Of a stretch of DNA of 23,642 nucleotides, positions 8,951 through 15,739 are shown piece after piece. The stretch is from Sphaeroforma sirkka (taxonomy: Eukaryota > Opisthokonta > Ichthyosporea > Ichthyophonida). The DNA lies in assembly GCA_001586965.3 (NCBI GenBank), contig LUCW03000186.1, forward strand, positions 1 to 23,642, written 5' to 3'. The notes under the pieces were generated by a model. The model did not search any database. It was not told the DNA's origin and saw nothing but the letters and a program-made list of their open reading frames with translations. Made by a program: the position numbers and the translations under genes. Each line of letters opens with the position of its first letter. Position 1 is the first letter of the stretch.

Positions 8951-9457
8951 TCATGGTAGGAAATAACAAAAAGGTCCTATCGTCTTAGAAGAGAGTTCGG
9001 TAACGTTGGCGTTTCGATTTAAAATGTTAACGTAATCGCCGACTTTGAACTGAACAATGTTCTTAGTGTTGTTCCATCGGTCATACGCTTTAAGTAGGAC
9101 GCGATTCTTGTGCTCGAGTAAACAGGGGTAAACAACGTTCTGCATATGCTCGATCTTTTGTAGCCACGGGGTAGCGTGTTTCTCGGGCGCAGTTTTATCA
9201 AACGTTGCTTGTAATTCACTATAGCGGCCAAAGAAATAGTGAAACGGGAGTGTTCCAGTTTGAGGATTCATGCAGTTATTCATTTGAGTCTGAACCCATT
9301 TCAAATGATAAGGCCACATATCCTCAACGTCGTCTAGTGCGGTACGCAATAGTTTCTTAAGTTCTCTATGACGTGTCTCATTTGCACCCTGCGTTTGAGG
9401 TTTGTAAGGAACACCACGCCTATGGGTCATGCCTGATACGAGTATAAGTGCCTCCAT
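8951..9457 (-). CDS. pol: Integrase core, C-terminal half with catalytic Glu and GPF module (element A)
   Basis: It begins in the core after the second catalytic Asp. The motif T-Q-G-A-N-E-T-R-H-R-E-L-K (residues about 22-34) holds the third acidic residue of the DDE triad. M-W-P-Y-H-L-K-W-V and the M-N-N-C-M-N-P-Q-T-G-T-L-P-F-H run match the substrate-side helices of Ty3 integrases. V-G-D-Y-V-N-I and I-G-P-F at the end form the SH3-like GPF module. A run of five T (four in copy C) at about 8973-8977 breaks the frame before the next part at 8928. It is joined upstream to 9457-9681 by the frame break at the second Asp. Confidence 0.85.
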   Translation of the reverse strand: MEALILVSGMTHRRGVPYKPQTQGANETRHRELKKLLRTALDDVEDMWPYHLKWVQTQMNNCMNPQTGTLPFHYFFGRYSELQATFDKTAPEKHATPWLQKIEHMQNVVYPCLLEHKNRVLLKAYDRWNNTKNIVQFKVGDYVNILNRNANVTELSSKTIGPFCYFLP

Positions 9458-9681
9458 TACGTCGGTACAAAACTCACTACCGTTATCAGAACATAGTACT
9501 CGGGGAAACCGAAGTCATTAAAGACGTGATAGCATAATTCTGCCACTGTTTGTGGACGTTTGTTCGGTATTGCATAAAGCAAGTTATAGCCCGAAGCCAC
9601 ACATAAGGAATGACAGATATATACATCGCCAGTATGCTTGGATCGCGGGAGTTTAACCAAATCGACTATGACTCGGCGCAT
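9457..9681 (-). CDS. pol: Integrase core, N-terminal half with first catalytic Asp (element A)
   Basis: R-R-V-I-V-D-L-V-K-L at the start holds the first Asp of the DDE triad. C-V-A-S-G-Y-N-L-L-Y-A-I-P-N-K is the usual second strand and helix of the RNase H-like integrase fold. The expected D-N-G-S-E-F is present but one frame over, because ACTATGTTC precedes it; the frame then ends at TAA. Upstream it is in frame with 9691-10170 through a TAA (9691-9693) that is GAA in copies B and C. It belongs to the same polyprotein. Confidence 0.85.
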   Translation of the reverse strand: MRRVIVDLVKLPRSKHTGDVYICHSLCVASGYNLLYAIPNKRPQTVAELCYHVFNDFGFPEYYVLITVVSFVPT

Positions 9682-9690
9682 CGGTTGGTC

Positions 9691-10170
9691 TTATGTCACA
9701 CTTTTTAGGGGTGCCCAACCGTATCGCTTGATCTGGTTCTTTTCACAATCAGTACAGCGTCGGTATACTTCACGTATGGTTTCTTTCAGCGCCGGGTGAT
9801 CAAGCCCTGCACGAATAGCCATTTTATAAGTATGCTCATATGCTCGATGCGTTAAATTATGTATAATTTTAACTCTACTTTCGAGCTCCTCTAAGTCAGT
9901 CAGATTCTGCGTAACGCTGGCTGGATGAACCATAGTCCTGTTGGAAAGGGCAACCTCAGTATCAGGAGGGGTAGAGTCCTGAGATACATAATTGACAACA
10001 TTGGATTGTTGAAGTATCTTCTTCAGTTGTTTCGCAACTCCTGGCTGTTCTTTAAGCAGCGCTTTAAGTAGTTGAGTGCGAGCTTCAGGTTCTCTTAGAG
10101 TTTTGAGTCTTTGATCCATGGCCTTAGCTAGTTCCATGTTTTTACGATCTAATGCCGTTTCAATCGGCAT
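9691..10170 (-). CDS. pol: Integrase N-terminal zinc-binding domain and linker (element A)
   Basis: Residues 1-65 are a charged helical linker (M-D-Q-R-L-K-T-L-R-E-P-E-A-R) that follows the Dam-like domain. Residues about 105-150 form the HHCC zinc finger: H-N-L-T-H, then C-T-D-C-E-K. The His spacing and the CX2C pair are those of retroelement integrases. The M at 10170 is internal to pol; the true reading comes from the previous domain through a one-base shift at the AAAA near 10233. The frame stops at TAA where copies B and C have GAA. Confidence 0.85.
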   Translation of the reverse strand: MPIETALDRKNMELAKAMDQRLKTLREPEARTQLLKALLKEQPGVAKQLKKILQQSNVVNYVSQDSTPPDTEVALSNRTMVHPASVTQNLTDLEELESRVKIIHNLTHRAYEHTYKMAIRAGLDHPALKETIREVYRRCTDCEKNQIKRYGWAPLKSVT

Positions 10171-10225
10171 TACCTCGACTGCAATTTTGTTGGGTGCATG
10201 TGTTGTACGAGTCTTGAGCTTTTGT

Positions 10226-10756
10226 TCAAACTCTTTTAGACTCCTCTAGTTTAGCTAAGAATTCGGTTGAGGGTTTCCACTTAGTGGTACCTGCAGGACC
10301 GATGCGACAAACAATGGTGTGTTTCCAAGGCGTCTTCTTAATAGAATAGGATCCCTGATACAAGAACGTGTCGGTTTCACGGTCGACATAAATAGGTTCG
10401 TCTTGAATCATATTAATTAAATCACATATCCATGGGTCGGAGTTACGTAAGGGACAACACAGCGTAATGGTAGATTTAGTAATATTAACATAATTTAACA
10501 ACTGTGCGATAAGTTGACAAGGTGGGTTAGCCCACGCATTATGCTTTGATAAGTCAAGCTGAAATGCATCACCTTTAGGATGAGTCAACGACCTATATTC
10601 AGAAACCTGTTTGTTATGTTCTGCGGCGAACATATCAACAGTAAATGGACCCCATCGTGATTGAGCGAGGTTAAACCATTTCTCATTTAGCATCCAATCG
10701 GTTGCTAATAACTCCTTGACTGTTTTCTGGTAGTCAGGCACAAGTCGAGAGAGCAT
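10226..10756 (-). CDS. pol: RNase H end plus Dam-like methyltransferase-fold domain (element A)
   Basis: Residues 1-10 are the end of RNase H (M-L-S-R-L-V-P). Residues about 25-165 resemble the Dam-type N6-adenine methyltransferase domain of DIRS elements: W-F-N-L-A-Q-S-R-W-G-P-F-T-V-D-M-F-A-A near 25-45, then A-W-A-N-P-P-C at about 82-88 in the place of the (D/N)PP(Y/F/W) motif, then C-C-P-L-R-N-S-D-P-W and W-K-H-T-I-V-C-R-I-G-P at the end. E2 has the same domain in the same place with N-P-P-W. Cys in the last motif position argues against activity; a structural or nucleic-acid-binding role is an alternative. The frame is continuous with RT/RNase H upstream except for a TGA at 10826-10828. 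Confidence 0.75.
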   Translation of the reverse strand: MLSRLVPDYQKTVKELLATDWMLNEKWFNLAQSRWGPFTVDMFAAEHNKQVSEYRSLTHPKGDAFQLDLSKHNAWANPPCQLIAQLLNYVNITKSTITLCCPLRNSDPWICDLINMIQDEPIYVDRETDTFLYQGSYSIKKTPWKHTIVCRIGPAGTTKWKPSTEFLAKLEESKRV

Positions 10757-10825
10757 GTCAGGAAGATGGTTATGTATTCCTGGTATGTGTGTTATATTGA
10801 AAGCGAACTTGGCAATAATGTCATG

Positions 10826-11608
10826 TCAGCGGCTCACCAACTGTGAATCAGGGTTCATATCTTTTAAGTATGTTAAAGACTTTTGATCACAGGCGACAGT
10901 AAAGTAACTTCCATAAAGGTAGTCTTTAAACTGTCTTAGCGCAGTAACTATAGCAAGGAGCTCTTGTTTAACGGTAGGGTAATTCCGTTGACTCTTATTA
11001 TATCTCTTGCTAAAGAATTGTATGTAGCGCGGTTTACCATTTATCGTTTGGTAAAGCACTCCACCTACCGCTCGATCTGAAGCGTCGGTTGCTACTTGGA
11101 ATGGGACACCATCCACAGGGTACTGCATGATGGGTGCGTCCATTACTTTACTTTTGACTAGTTTAAATGCATCATCACATTCTTTAGTCCAAAGCTTTCC
11201 CAAAGGTCCTTTGTGCAGCCGTAGGTGACTGAAAGGCTTTAAGTAATGAGAAAGATGCGGTACCGAATCCGAGAAGAAGTTAACAAACCCACACACAGAG
11301 TTCACATCTCTTCCAGTAATTGGTGTTGATAAATCCAACAGAAACTGTTTCTTGCCAGGATCAATTTCTACCCCTGCTGCAGATACTTTGTAGCCAAGTA
11401 AGTGTATAGTATCTTTAGCAAAAGAACACTTGTCTTCGTTAATCTTAAGTTTAGCATGATTAAGTCGCTTTAAGACTTCTTTAACGAGTTTAGCATGTTC
11501 ATGTGCTGTCTTTGTAAAGATAACTATATCATCTAAATAGACTGATACGTTATACGACAGGTCCGCAAATAGTTCCATCATAACTTGTTGGAAGAAAGAA
11601 GGTAACAT
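10826..11608 (-). CDS. pol: Reverse transcriptase palm/thumb and RNase H (element A)
   Basis: The RT catalytic motif V-S-V-Y-L-D-D-I-V-I-F (YLDD) is at residues about 21-31, followed by the thumb region L-G-Y-K-V-S-A-A-G and I-D-P-G-K. RNase H begins near residue 165: A-T-D-A-S-D (first Asp), K-Q-E-L-L-A-I (Glu) and V-A-C-D-Q-K-S-L (second Asp), so the acidic triad is complete. The M at 11608 is internal; the same frame continues upward to 12604 except for a short out-of-frame stretch. TGA at 10826-10828 replaces the conserved TGG of copy C. Confidence 0.92.
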   Translation of the reverse strand: MLPSFFQQVMMELFADLSYNVSVYLDDIVIFTKTAHEHAKLVKEVLKRLNHAKLKINEDKCSFAKDTIHLLGYKVSAAGVEIDPGKKQFLLDLSTPITGRDVNSVCGFVNFFSDSVPHLSHYLKPFSHLRLHKGPLGKLWTKECDDAFKLVKSKVMDAPIMQYPVDGVPFQVATDASDRAVGGVLYQTINGKPRYIQFFSKRYNKSQRNYPTVKQELLAIVTALRQFKDYLYGSYFTVACDQKSLTYLKDMNPDSQLVSR

Positions 11609-11767
11609 GTGTAAGCCTTCAGGTGCACCTTTAAACTGGTACTTCTTACCTTGCCAAGTAAAGGAAAAGTATTTTCTATGAGGCTGATATATTTGTAGTT
11701 GATGGAATGCAGCTTTTAAGTCTATCTTGAAAAGATAGTCGCACCTCCATTTTGCGTAGTATCTCGC
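11609..11767 (-). CDS. pol: RT fingers/palm segment containing a local frame break (element A)
   Basis: The translation in the frame of the flanking parts gives Y-L-F-K-I-D-L-K-A-A-F-H-Q-L, which holds the first catalytic Asp of RT, and F-K-G-A-P-E-G-L-H-M-L-P-S-F-F-Q. About 45 bases next to 11768 are out of frame; in a neighbouring frame they read P-E-I-S-E-I-L-R-K-M, the expected RT sequence. Two compensating one-base changes therefore enclose an apparent TAA at 11768-11770. Confidence 0.8.
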
Positions 11768-12604
11768 TTATCTCAGGTAAGGAAAACTATGTTGCGGAAT
11801 TAGTTTGTTGATTGGCGACAGGTCTAGTACTACTCTTGTTTTACTAAACGTTCCATCAGATTTATATTGATCGACCGCTAAGAGAGCTAAGTTAACTGGG
11901 GTTGCATCATAATTGATTTCAATTAGACCCTGTTTTAACCAATCTTCGATTTGGGCTTTGACAACGTCTTTGTGTCTCCAACTCACGTAGTTATGTGAAG
12001 GACACTTTAACTTAGAGAAGTCGACGTTTGTTAAGTCAAGTCTAACGTACCCATTAGAGAACTTAAACATATACCAGTCAGTTATTGCAATCTTCCTGTT
12101 TTGTATAATTAAGTCCATAATTATATCGGTGAAGTGCGGAATCATATCCTTTGCTTCACCTTCCGGAGGTTTAGGTATCTTTAACATATTATCATCTGAC
12201 TGATCTTTATTCGGGTCTAGCCCATTAGGCAGACCAGTGAGTGTTATACCTAAACTGAGAAGATCAGTCATACCTATAATTAAATCGTATTTCTGAGACA
12301 TGTCAGTAACGATTAGGTGAGTCTTCACTTCTCTTCTATCTGACAGCATTATGTGTGCATAGTCAATGGCTTGTTCGCAAGTAGTAACTTTGCCATTTCC
12401 CAAGATTAAATCAGTTGTTTCGTTATGGACAGCCATATCTGTAGCGTAGGCTACTCGGCGTGAGATAGCAGAGACTTCAGCCCCTGGATCAAATAGTGCC
12501 ATAACTTTTTCTCCATTTACGAAAACTGTTTGAAAGATACGTTCATCTCCTTTGGTATAGATTTTATTGAACATTTTCTCATAATCTTGCTCTAGTGCGC
12601 ACAT
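11768..12604 (-). CDS. pol: Aspartic protease and RT N-terminus (element A)
   Basis: The protease covers residues about 15-130. The catalytic loop reads A-L-F-D-P-G-A-E-V-S-A-I-S, with Pro where Thr or Ser is usual, and D-L-I-I-G-M is the second conserved block. RT begins near residue 205: W-L-K-Q-G-L-I-E, then T-R-V-V-L-D-L-S-P-I-N-K-L-I-P. An ATG at 12602-12604 opens the frame, but the frame is also open upward to the gag stop UGA at 12614-12616, so protease may be made by readthrough rather than initiation. The end at 11768 is a local frame break, not a real terminus. Confidence 0.88.
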   Translation of the reverse strand: MCALEQDYEKMFNKIYTKGDERIFQTVFVNGEKVMALFDPGAEVSAISRRVAYATDMAVHNETTDLILGNGKVTTCEQAIDYAHIMLSDRREVKTHLIVTDMSQKYDLIIGMTDLLSLGITLTGLPNGLDPNKDQSDDNMLKIPKPPEGEAKDMIPHFTDIIMDLIIQNRKIAITDWYMFKFSNGYVRLDLTNVDFSKLKCPSHNYVSWRHKDVVKAQIEDWLKQGLIEINYDATPVNLALLAVDQYKSDGTFSKTRVVLDLSPINKLIPQHSFPYLR

Positions 12605-12613
12605 ATGGTACTG

Positions 12614-12616
12614 TCA
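12614..12616 (-). promoter_or_regulatory. In-frame UGA between gag and pol (element A)
   Basis: The last gag frame ends ...V-K-H-UGA and the next codons, CAG TAC CAT ATG, continue in the same frame into protease. The context is AAG CAC UGA C. Suppression of a single in-frame stop is a known Gag-Pol strategy in some LTR elements. The alternative is a mutated CGA codon. Confidence 0.55.
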
Positions 12617-13303
12617 GTGCTTAACTTGGACGTCCGGTAAGTCCTTGCAATCCTCTTTGTGCCAACCGTTAGTACCCTTGCAAGTAGTACACTCTTTCAT
12701 ATAGTGTCCAAAAATCTGGCTTGCCTGGTGCACACTTAACAGGGTCGTGTCTACCATTCCACTTGCCATTACGTTTTGTGAGGTTGTAACCACACTTCTT
12801 GCAAGGCGCTCTCACCTTCTTATCACCTTTCGGTTCGGTAGAAGTAGAGCCAGTACCCCCCCTCCAGTAGTAGTGCGAGGTTTCTTAGTACTACGCGCAG
12901 TATTAGTCTCTACTGCGTTTCGCTTAGTGGGCTGGGTGTAGCTCGTGGTACTAAGTACTCTAGTAGAGGAATTGGTATGCTTGTGTACTATCTTCTCAAA
13001 GACAGACCAAGGCATAGATCGCAAATCACCATAGGCGATGATGTCATCATTGACTTTCTTAAAGAGGTTAGCTCCCAGAGTCTCCATCATCTGACAAATT
13101 AATAAATATTCGCCAGTATAGGTGCGACCACCCATCCGAGTATTCATATGTGTCATATGAGCTAGAGCACCTCGAATAGTGGTATCGTTTGCAAAGAACT
13201 TGCGAGACTCTAGAAGTTCACGGTCACGTGCATCTTCAAAAAAAGGTGTTAAGTATATTATCACGCAACTGGTGCCAGGGTAGGGCTTTCCAGTTGGGCT
13301 CAT
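12617..13303 (-). CDS. gag: Gag C-terminal part: capsid end and zinc knuckles (element A)
   Basis: From about 13240 the frame reads F-F-E-D-A-R-D-R-E-L-L, the helical end of the capsid domain, then M-M-E-T-L-G-A-N-L-F and a basic, Thr-rich stretch with T-K-K-P-R. The frame breaks at a run of seven G (about 12855-12861). Beyond it come two unusual Cys/His motifs: C-K-K-C...H-D-P-V-K-C (CX2CX14HX4C) and C-T-T-C-K-G-T-N-G-W-H-K-E-D-C (CX2CX6HX3C), separated by another one-base break. They would bind RNA for packaging. The link to the N-terminal part at 13236-13245 is a one-base change in a run of seven T. The M at 13303 is internal. Confidence 0.75.
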
Positions 13304-14651
13304 GAGCCTTCAAGATAGTTCGCCATTCACCTGGCTCACAGAAATGAATAAAGGCATTCATCATCTGCTTATCCTTAAGGCTGGCAGACTCCTTTAGTTG
13401 GTCGAAGGCCTTCAGTGTCTCCACTGTACTCTCATTAGTAGAGAAATCGACCTCAGCCTGCGCGTTACCTAGCTGCTTTATGAAGCTTGGTTCTAAGTGT
13501 TCACGAGGCTCATGCTCAGTGCTACGGGCTGCTAGTGCCAAGATGGTGTCTATTTCCTTTCTCTTGTTATCGATTAGATAGCGAATGTTATCCGCTTTCC
13601 TATCGTCAAGGTCAGAGTCATTCAATAGACGGTCCTCAAGGACTTGCATACCAGAGCGTAATAGCCTGAGACGAGTATGTCTGGTTCTCACTTCCTCATC
13701 CTCAGGATTAGAGCGGGAACTCTCTAACGAGGTACTGGTGTAGCGATTGCCAAAATCGTGATTACCAGGGTTAGTTGGCAAATGAGGGTCGATATTGCGA
13801 GGATGGTAAGCCTCATCGAGTTCCATACGATCATATCCTCTGACAGGGTTAGGTTTGTCGAGAGGATGGTCAATGGTAGCATCAGAGCTATAGAGATTAA
13901 ATTTTGAAATATTATCTCTCTCGCCAGTGGCAATTGGCTTAGTGGTAATCATACTGGCTGGTAAACCAGTAGGTCTCGGGTTCGAAACCCGGCCCGAATT
14001 TTTTTTCTTCTTCGGTATAGGAAGAATATCAGCCAAGTGGGACACGATAGAGGGGTCCACAACTGCTGCTGCCGCTAGCTCCTTCAAGAGCGCTTCAGTG
14101 CGGTTCAATTGGCGTCGAGATTGAGAGGATCCAACCACTCGTTGTCGAGTTATGGCGTCCTCAGCTTCGGCCCCAAGATTTGAGCTGAATGGAATGGCTT
14201 CTCCATCGATGGCGAAACCGAAATTTTCGGACAGGTCCAATACTTCCTTTTCACGCCGGATTTGTGCTGGAGTGTCCTTTAGATGTGGAGTTATAATGCC
14301 CCCGACATTCGTATCCACGAATTTTCCAGCCTTTCGACGCTTATCCCCAATATTTGACGGCACGTGGTCAGGGGGCAAGCTGGGGTCCTGAGCTTCACTC
14401 CTAGGTGATACATGGACGCTGGCGAGCCTTTCCGCGGTAGTAGATACCTCTTCTTCCAAGGCTTTAGGATCCGACGAGTCATCCTCAGAATAATCCTCTG
14501 TACCAACCTCAGAATTTGCTTCCCCAACAGTATCCTCGGCAGGCTCAACTCCAGACAGGCTAGGTGTTTCCACAGGGACCTCAGGAACCTCGGCAGGCTT
14601 AGCAGGCTTAGAGCTAGCGGCTCCCTTGCCTTCAGAAGTACCCTTAGCCAT
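13236..14651 (-). CDS. gag: Gag N-terminal and central part (element A)
   Basis: I chose the ATG at 14649-14651 (M-A-K-G-T-S-E-G) because it is the first ATG after the LTR and has A at -3 and G at +4. The open frame above it starts at a TTG inside the LTR. The first 130 residues are acidic and Ser/Pro-rich and look disordered. A Lys run (I-P-K-K-K-K-N) at about 215 and a segment that is antisense to a tRNA-like sequence follow. From about residue 380 a helical capsid-like region begins (F-I-K-Q-L-G-N-A-Q-A, W-R-T-I-L-K-A-H-E). The frame ends in a run of seven T at about 13240 and resumes one frame over. Confidence 0.8.
   Translation of the reverse strand: MAKGTSEGKGAASSKPAKPAEVPEVPVETPSLSGVEPAEDTVGEANSEVGTEDYSEDDSSDPKALEEEVSTTAERLASVHVSPRSEAQDPSLPPDHVPSNIGDKRRKAGKFVDTNVGGIITPHLKDTPAQIRREKEVLDLSENFGFAIDGEAIPFSSNLGAEAEDAITRQRVVGSSQSRRQLNRTEALLKELAAAAVVDPSIVSHLADILPIPKKKKNSGRVSNPRPTGLPASMITTKPIATGERDNISKFNLYSSDATIDHPLDKPNPVRGYDRMELDEAYHPRNIDPHLPTNPGNHDFGNRYTSTSLESSRSNPEDEEVRTRHTRLRLLRSGMQVLEDRLLNDSDLDDRKADNIRYLIDNKRKEIDTILALAARSTEHEPREHLEPSFIKQLGNAQAEVDFSTNESTVETLKAFDQLKESASLKDKQMMNAFIHFCEPGEWRTILKAHEPNWKALPWHQLRDNILNTFF
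13928..14008 (+). other. tRNA(Thr)-like sequence antisense to gag
   Basis: On the plus strand there is a perfect A-box-like TGGCTTAGTGG (13935-13945), an anticodon-arm-like CTGG/CTGGTAA/ACCAG with loop GGT (Thr) at 13954-13969, and a perfect B-box GGTTCGAAACC (13979-13989) with a five-pair T arm. The A-to-B spacing is that of an intronless tRNA. A run of eight T (13999-14006) follows, like a Pol III terminator. The anticodon stem lacks one base, the D arm pairs poorly and I find no acceptor stem, so this is not a working tRNA. It could be a tRNA relic captured in gag, or chance. Confidence 0.45.
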
Positions 14652-14730
14652 AGTATTTGCTGGATAGTAAATCGATGTCAGACAGTCTAGAAGCAGTACA
14701 CTACTGTAACTACTAAATAACTGAAAAATA
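14652..14730 (-). other. Leader between 5' LTR and gag (element A)
   Basis: Seventy-nine bases directly inside the 5' LTR. A primer binding site would normally start within a few bases of the LTR with TGG, complementary to a tRNA CCA end. Here the LTR is followed by TATTTTTCAGTTATTTAG and I see no TGG there. The priming mode is therefore unclear. Confidence 0.5.
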
Positions 14731-15323
14731 TGTAAACTTCGATGGAAATTACTAGGTTTCAAACTATATTAAACTAAAATACAATTTAATCAGTTAGGAT
14801 TTAGCAATGGTAGCTTATGTAAGAATGATCGGGACTGTCTCTTGTTAAGAGCCTAAATATCCTCGATCACACAGGGCGTACCTCTAGCTGTTCTTTATTG
14901 AATAATTTTCACTAGAAGTACTAAATGTTCATGACCACTTGCCTAATTTGTAAATAGACATAATAACGTAAGTCACGTTAATACATTAGCTGATATAAAT
15001 AAAGTTCCATCTGAAGAAAAGAAAAAAAAAGAAAAAGACTTATTGGATTTTGGAGATTGGCGGGAGGACCAAAATCTATAAGTAGTAGTTCGGAGATTAT
15101 AAAATTTAGTTTATAATATCCTACATCTACTAATGTCTCAAATAGGTCCAAGTAGATGAGTCATACCAAATACTCAGGCTATTGGAGCCATCAAAGTGAA
15201 TTTAGAACACTTTGGAAATATTGAAAAAGAGCTTGTACTAAATTATTTAAAATACAAATAAAACCAATGTATTATCTCAATTGATCTTGATATTTTAGAC
15301 TGACCGGAGGCCGTATTTCTACA
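14731..15323 (-). repeat. 5' LTR of element A (593 bp)
   Basis: The termini are TGTAAACTTCGATGG (14731) and GGCCGTATTTCTACA (15323) on the plus strand, so on the coding strand the LTR runs TGTAGAAATAC ... GTTTACA. It is the reference copy of at least seven family 1 LTRs in the window (2276, 2996, 3824, 5686, 6478, 8117, 14731). The inner side leads to gag and the outer side to the AACG duplication. It contains the inverted repeat TAACGTaagtcACGTTA near 14964-14980 and a purine-rich A/G tract near 15016-15037. Confidence 0.93.
14894..14899 (-). promoter_or_regulatory. Likely polyadenylation signal AATAAA in 5' LTR of A
   Basis: TTTATT on the plus strand gives AATAAA on the element's sense strand, in the context TTCAATAAAGAACAGC. 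It is conserved in copy C at 2659-2664. Its position in the LTR would place the R/U5 boundary downstream of it. Confidence 0.45.
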
Positions 15324-15327
15324 AACG
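15324..15327 (+). repeat. Target site duplication of element A, right copy
   Basis: AACG follows the LTR terminus TTTCTACA and matches 8113-8116. Beyond it the integrase of copy B resumes (minus strand) at the codons next to those that end at 8116. Confidence 0.8.
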
Positions 15328-15738
15328 CCATCTAGTGCGGTACGCAATAGCTTCTTTAGTTCTCTATGACGTGTCTCATTTGCACCCTGCGTTGGAGGTC
15401 TATAAGGAACACCATGCCTATGGGTCATGCCTGATACGAGTATAAGTGCCTCCATTACGTCGGTACAAAACTCGCTACCGATATCAGAACATAGTACTCA
15501 GGGAAAACCGAAGTCATTAAAGACGTGATAGCATAACTCTGCCACTGTTTGCGGGCGTTTGTTCGGTATTGCATAAAGCAAATTATAGCTCAAAGCCACA
15601 CATAAGAAATGACAGATATCTACATCACCAGTATGCTTGGATCGCTGGAGTTTAACCAAATCTACTATGACTCGGTGCATTGGTTAGTCTTCTGTCACAC
15701 TTTTAGGGGTGCCCAACCGTAGCGCTTGTTTTGGTTCT
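15328..15738 (-). pseudogene. pol: Integrase core, N-terminal part (copy B)
   Basis: It holds R-V-I-V-D-L-V-K-L-Q-R-S-K (first catalytic Asp) near 15680-15640, then the region of the second Asp and the Glu motif N-E-T-R-H-R-E-L-K near 15390-15350. The sequence before the second Asp is the same frame-breaking ACTATGTTC as in copies A and C, and the motif base change gives D-I-G instead of D-N-G. The gene is cut at 15327 by element A; the remainder is at 7081-8116. Confidence 0.82.
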
Positions 15739-15739
15739 T

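Larger units (their letters stand above)
8117..15323 (-). mobile_element. Family 1 chromovirus, element A (almost full length, defective)
   Basis: It has the order 5' LTR (14731-15323), leader, gag, UGA, protease, RT, RNase H, Dam-like domain, integrase with chromodomain-like tail, and a 3' LTR remnant (8117-8408). It is inserted in the integrase of copy B with the AACG duplication. The overlapping parts of its two LTRs differ by only a few bases, mostly transitions, so the insertion is recent. Defects are three nonsense codons (TGA at 10826-10828, TAA at 9691-9693, TGA at 8647-8649), one-base frame breaks, and loss of the pol end, 3' UTR, polypurine tract and about half of the 3' LTR. Confidence 0.92.

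Noticed and set aside
10826..10828. Alternative genetic code with UGA as Trp
   Set aside because: UGA replaces Trp here, but all other conserved Trp codons are TGG and copy C has TGG at this place; a point mutation is enough.
13928..14008. Functional tRNA gene
   Set aside because: No acceptor stem, poor D arm and one missing base in the anticodon stem.
13800..14700. Plus-strand open frames opposite gag
   Set aside because: Antisense to the gag frame, which has the proper start context and continuity with pol.
14652..14762. Extended Gag start inside the LTR (M-K-P-S-N-F)
   Set aside because: The first codon there is TTG, not ATG; the first ATG after the LTR is at 14649-14651 with a good context.
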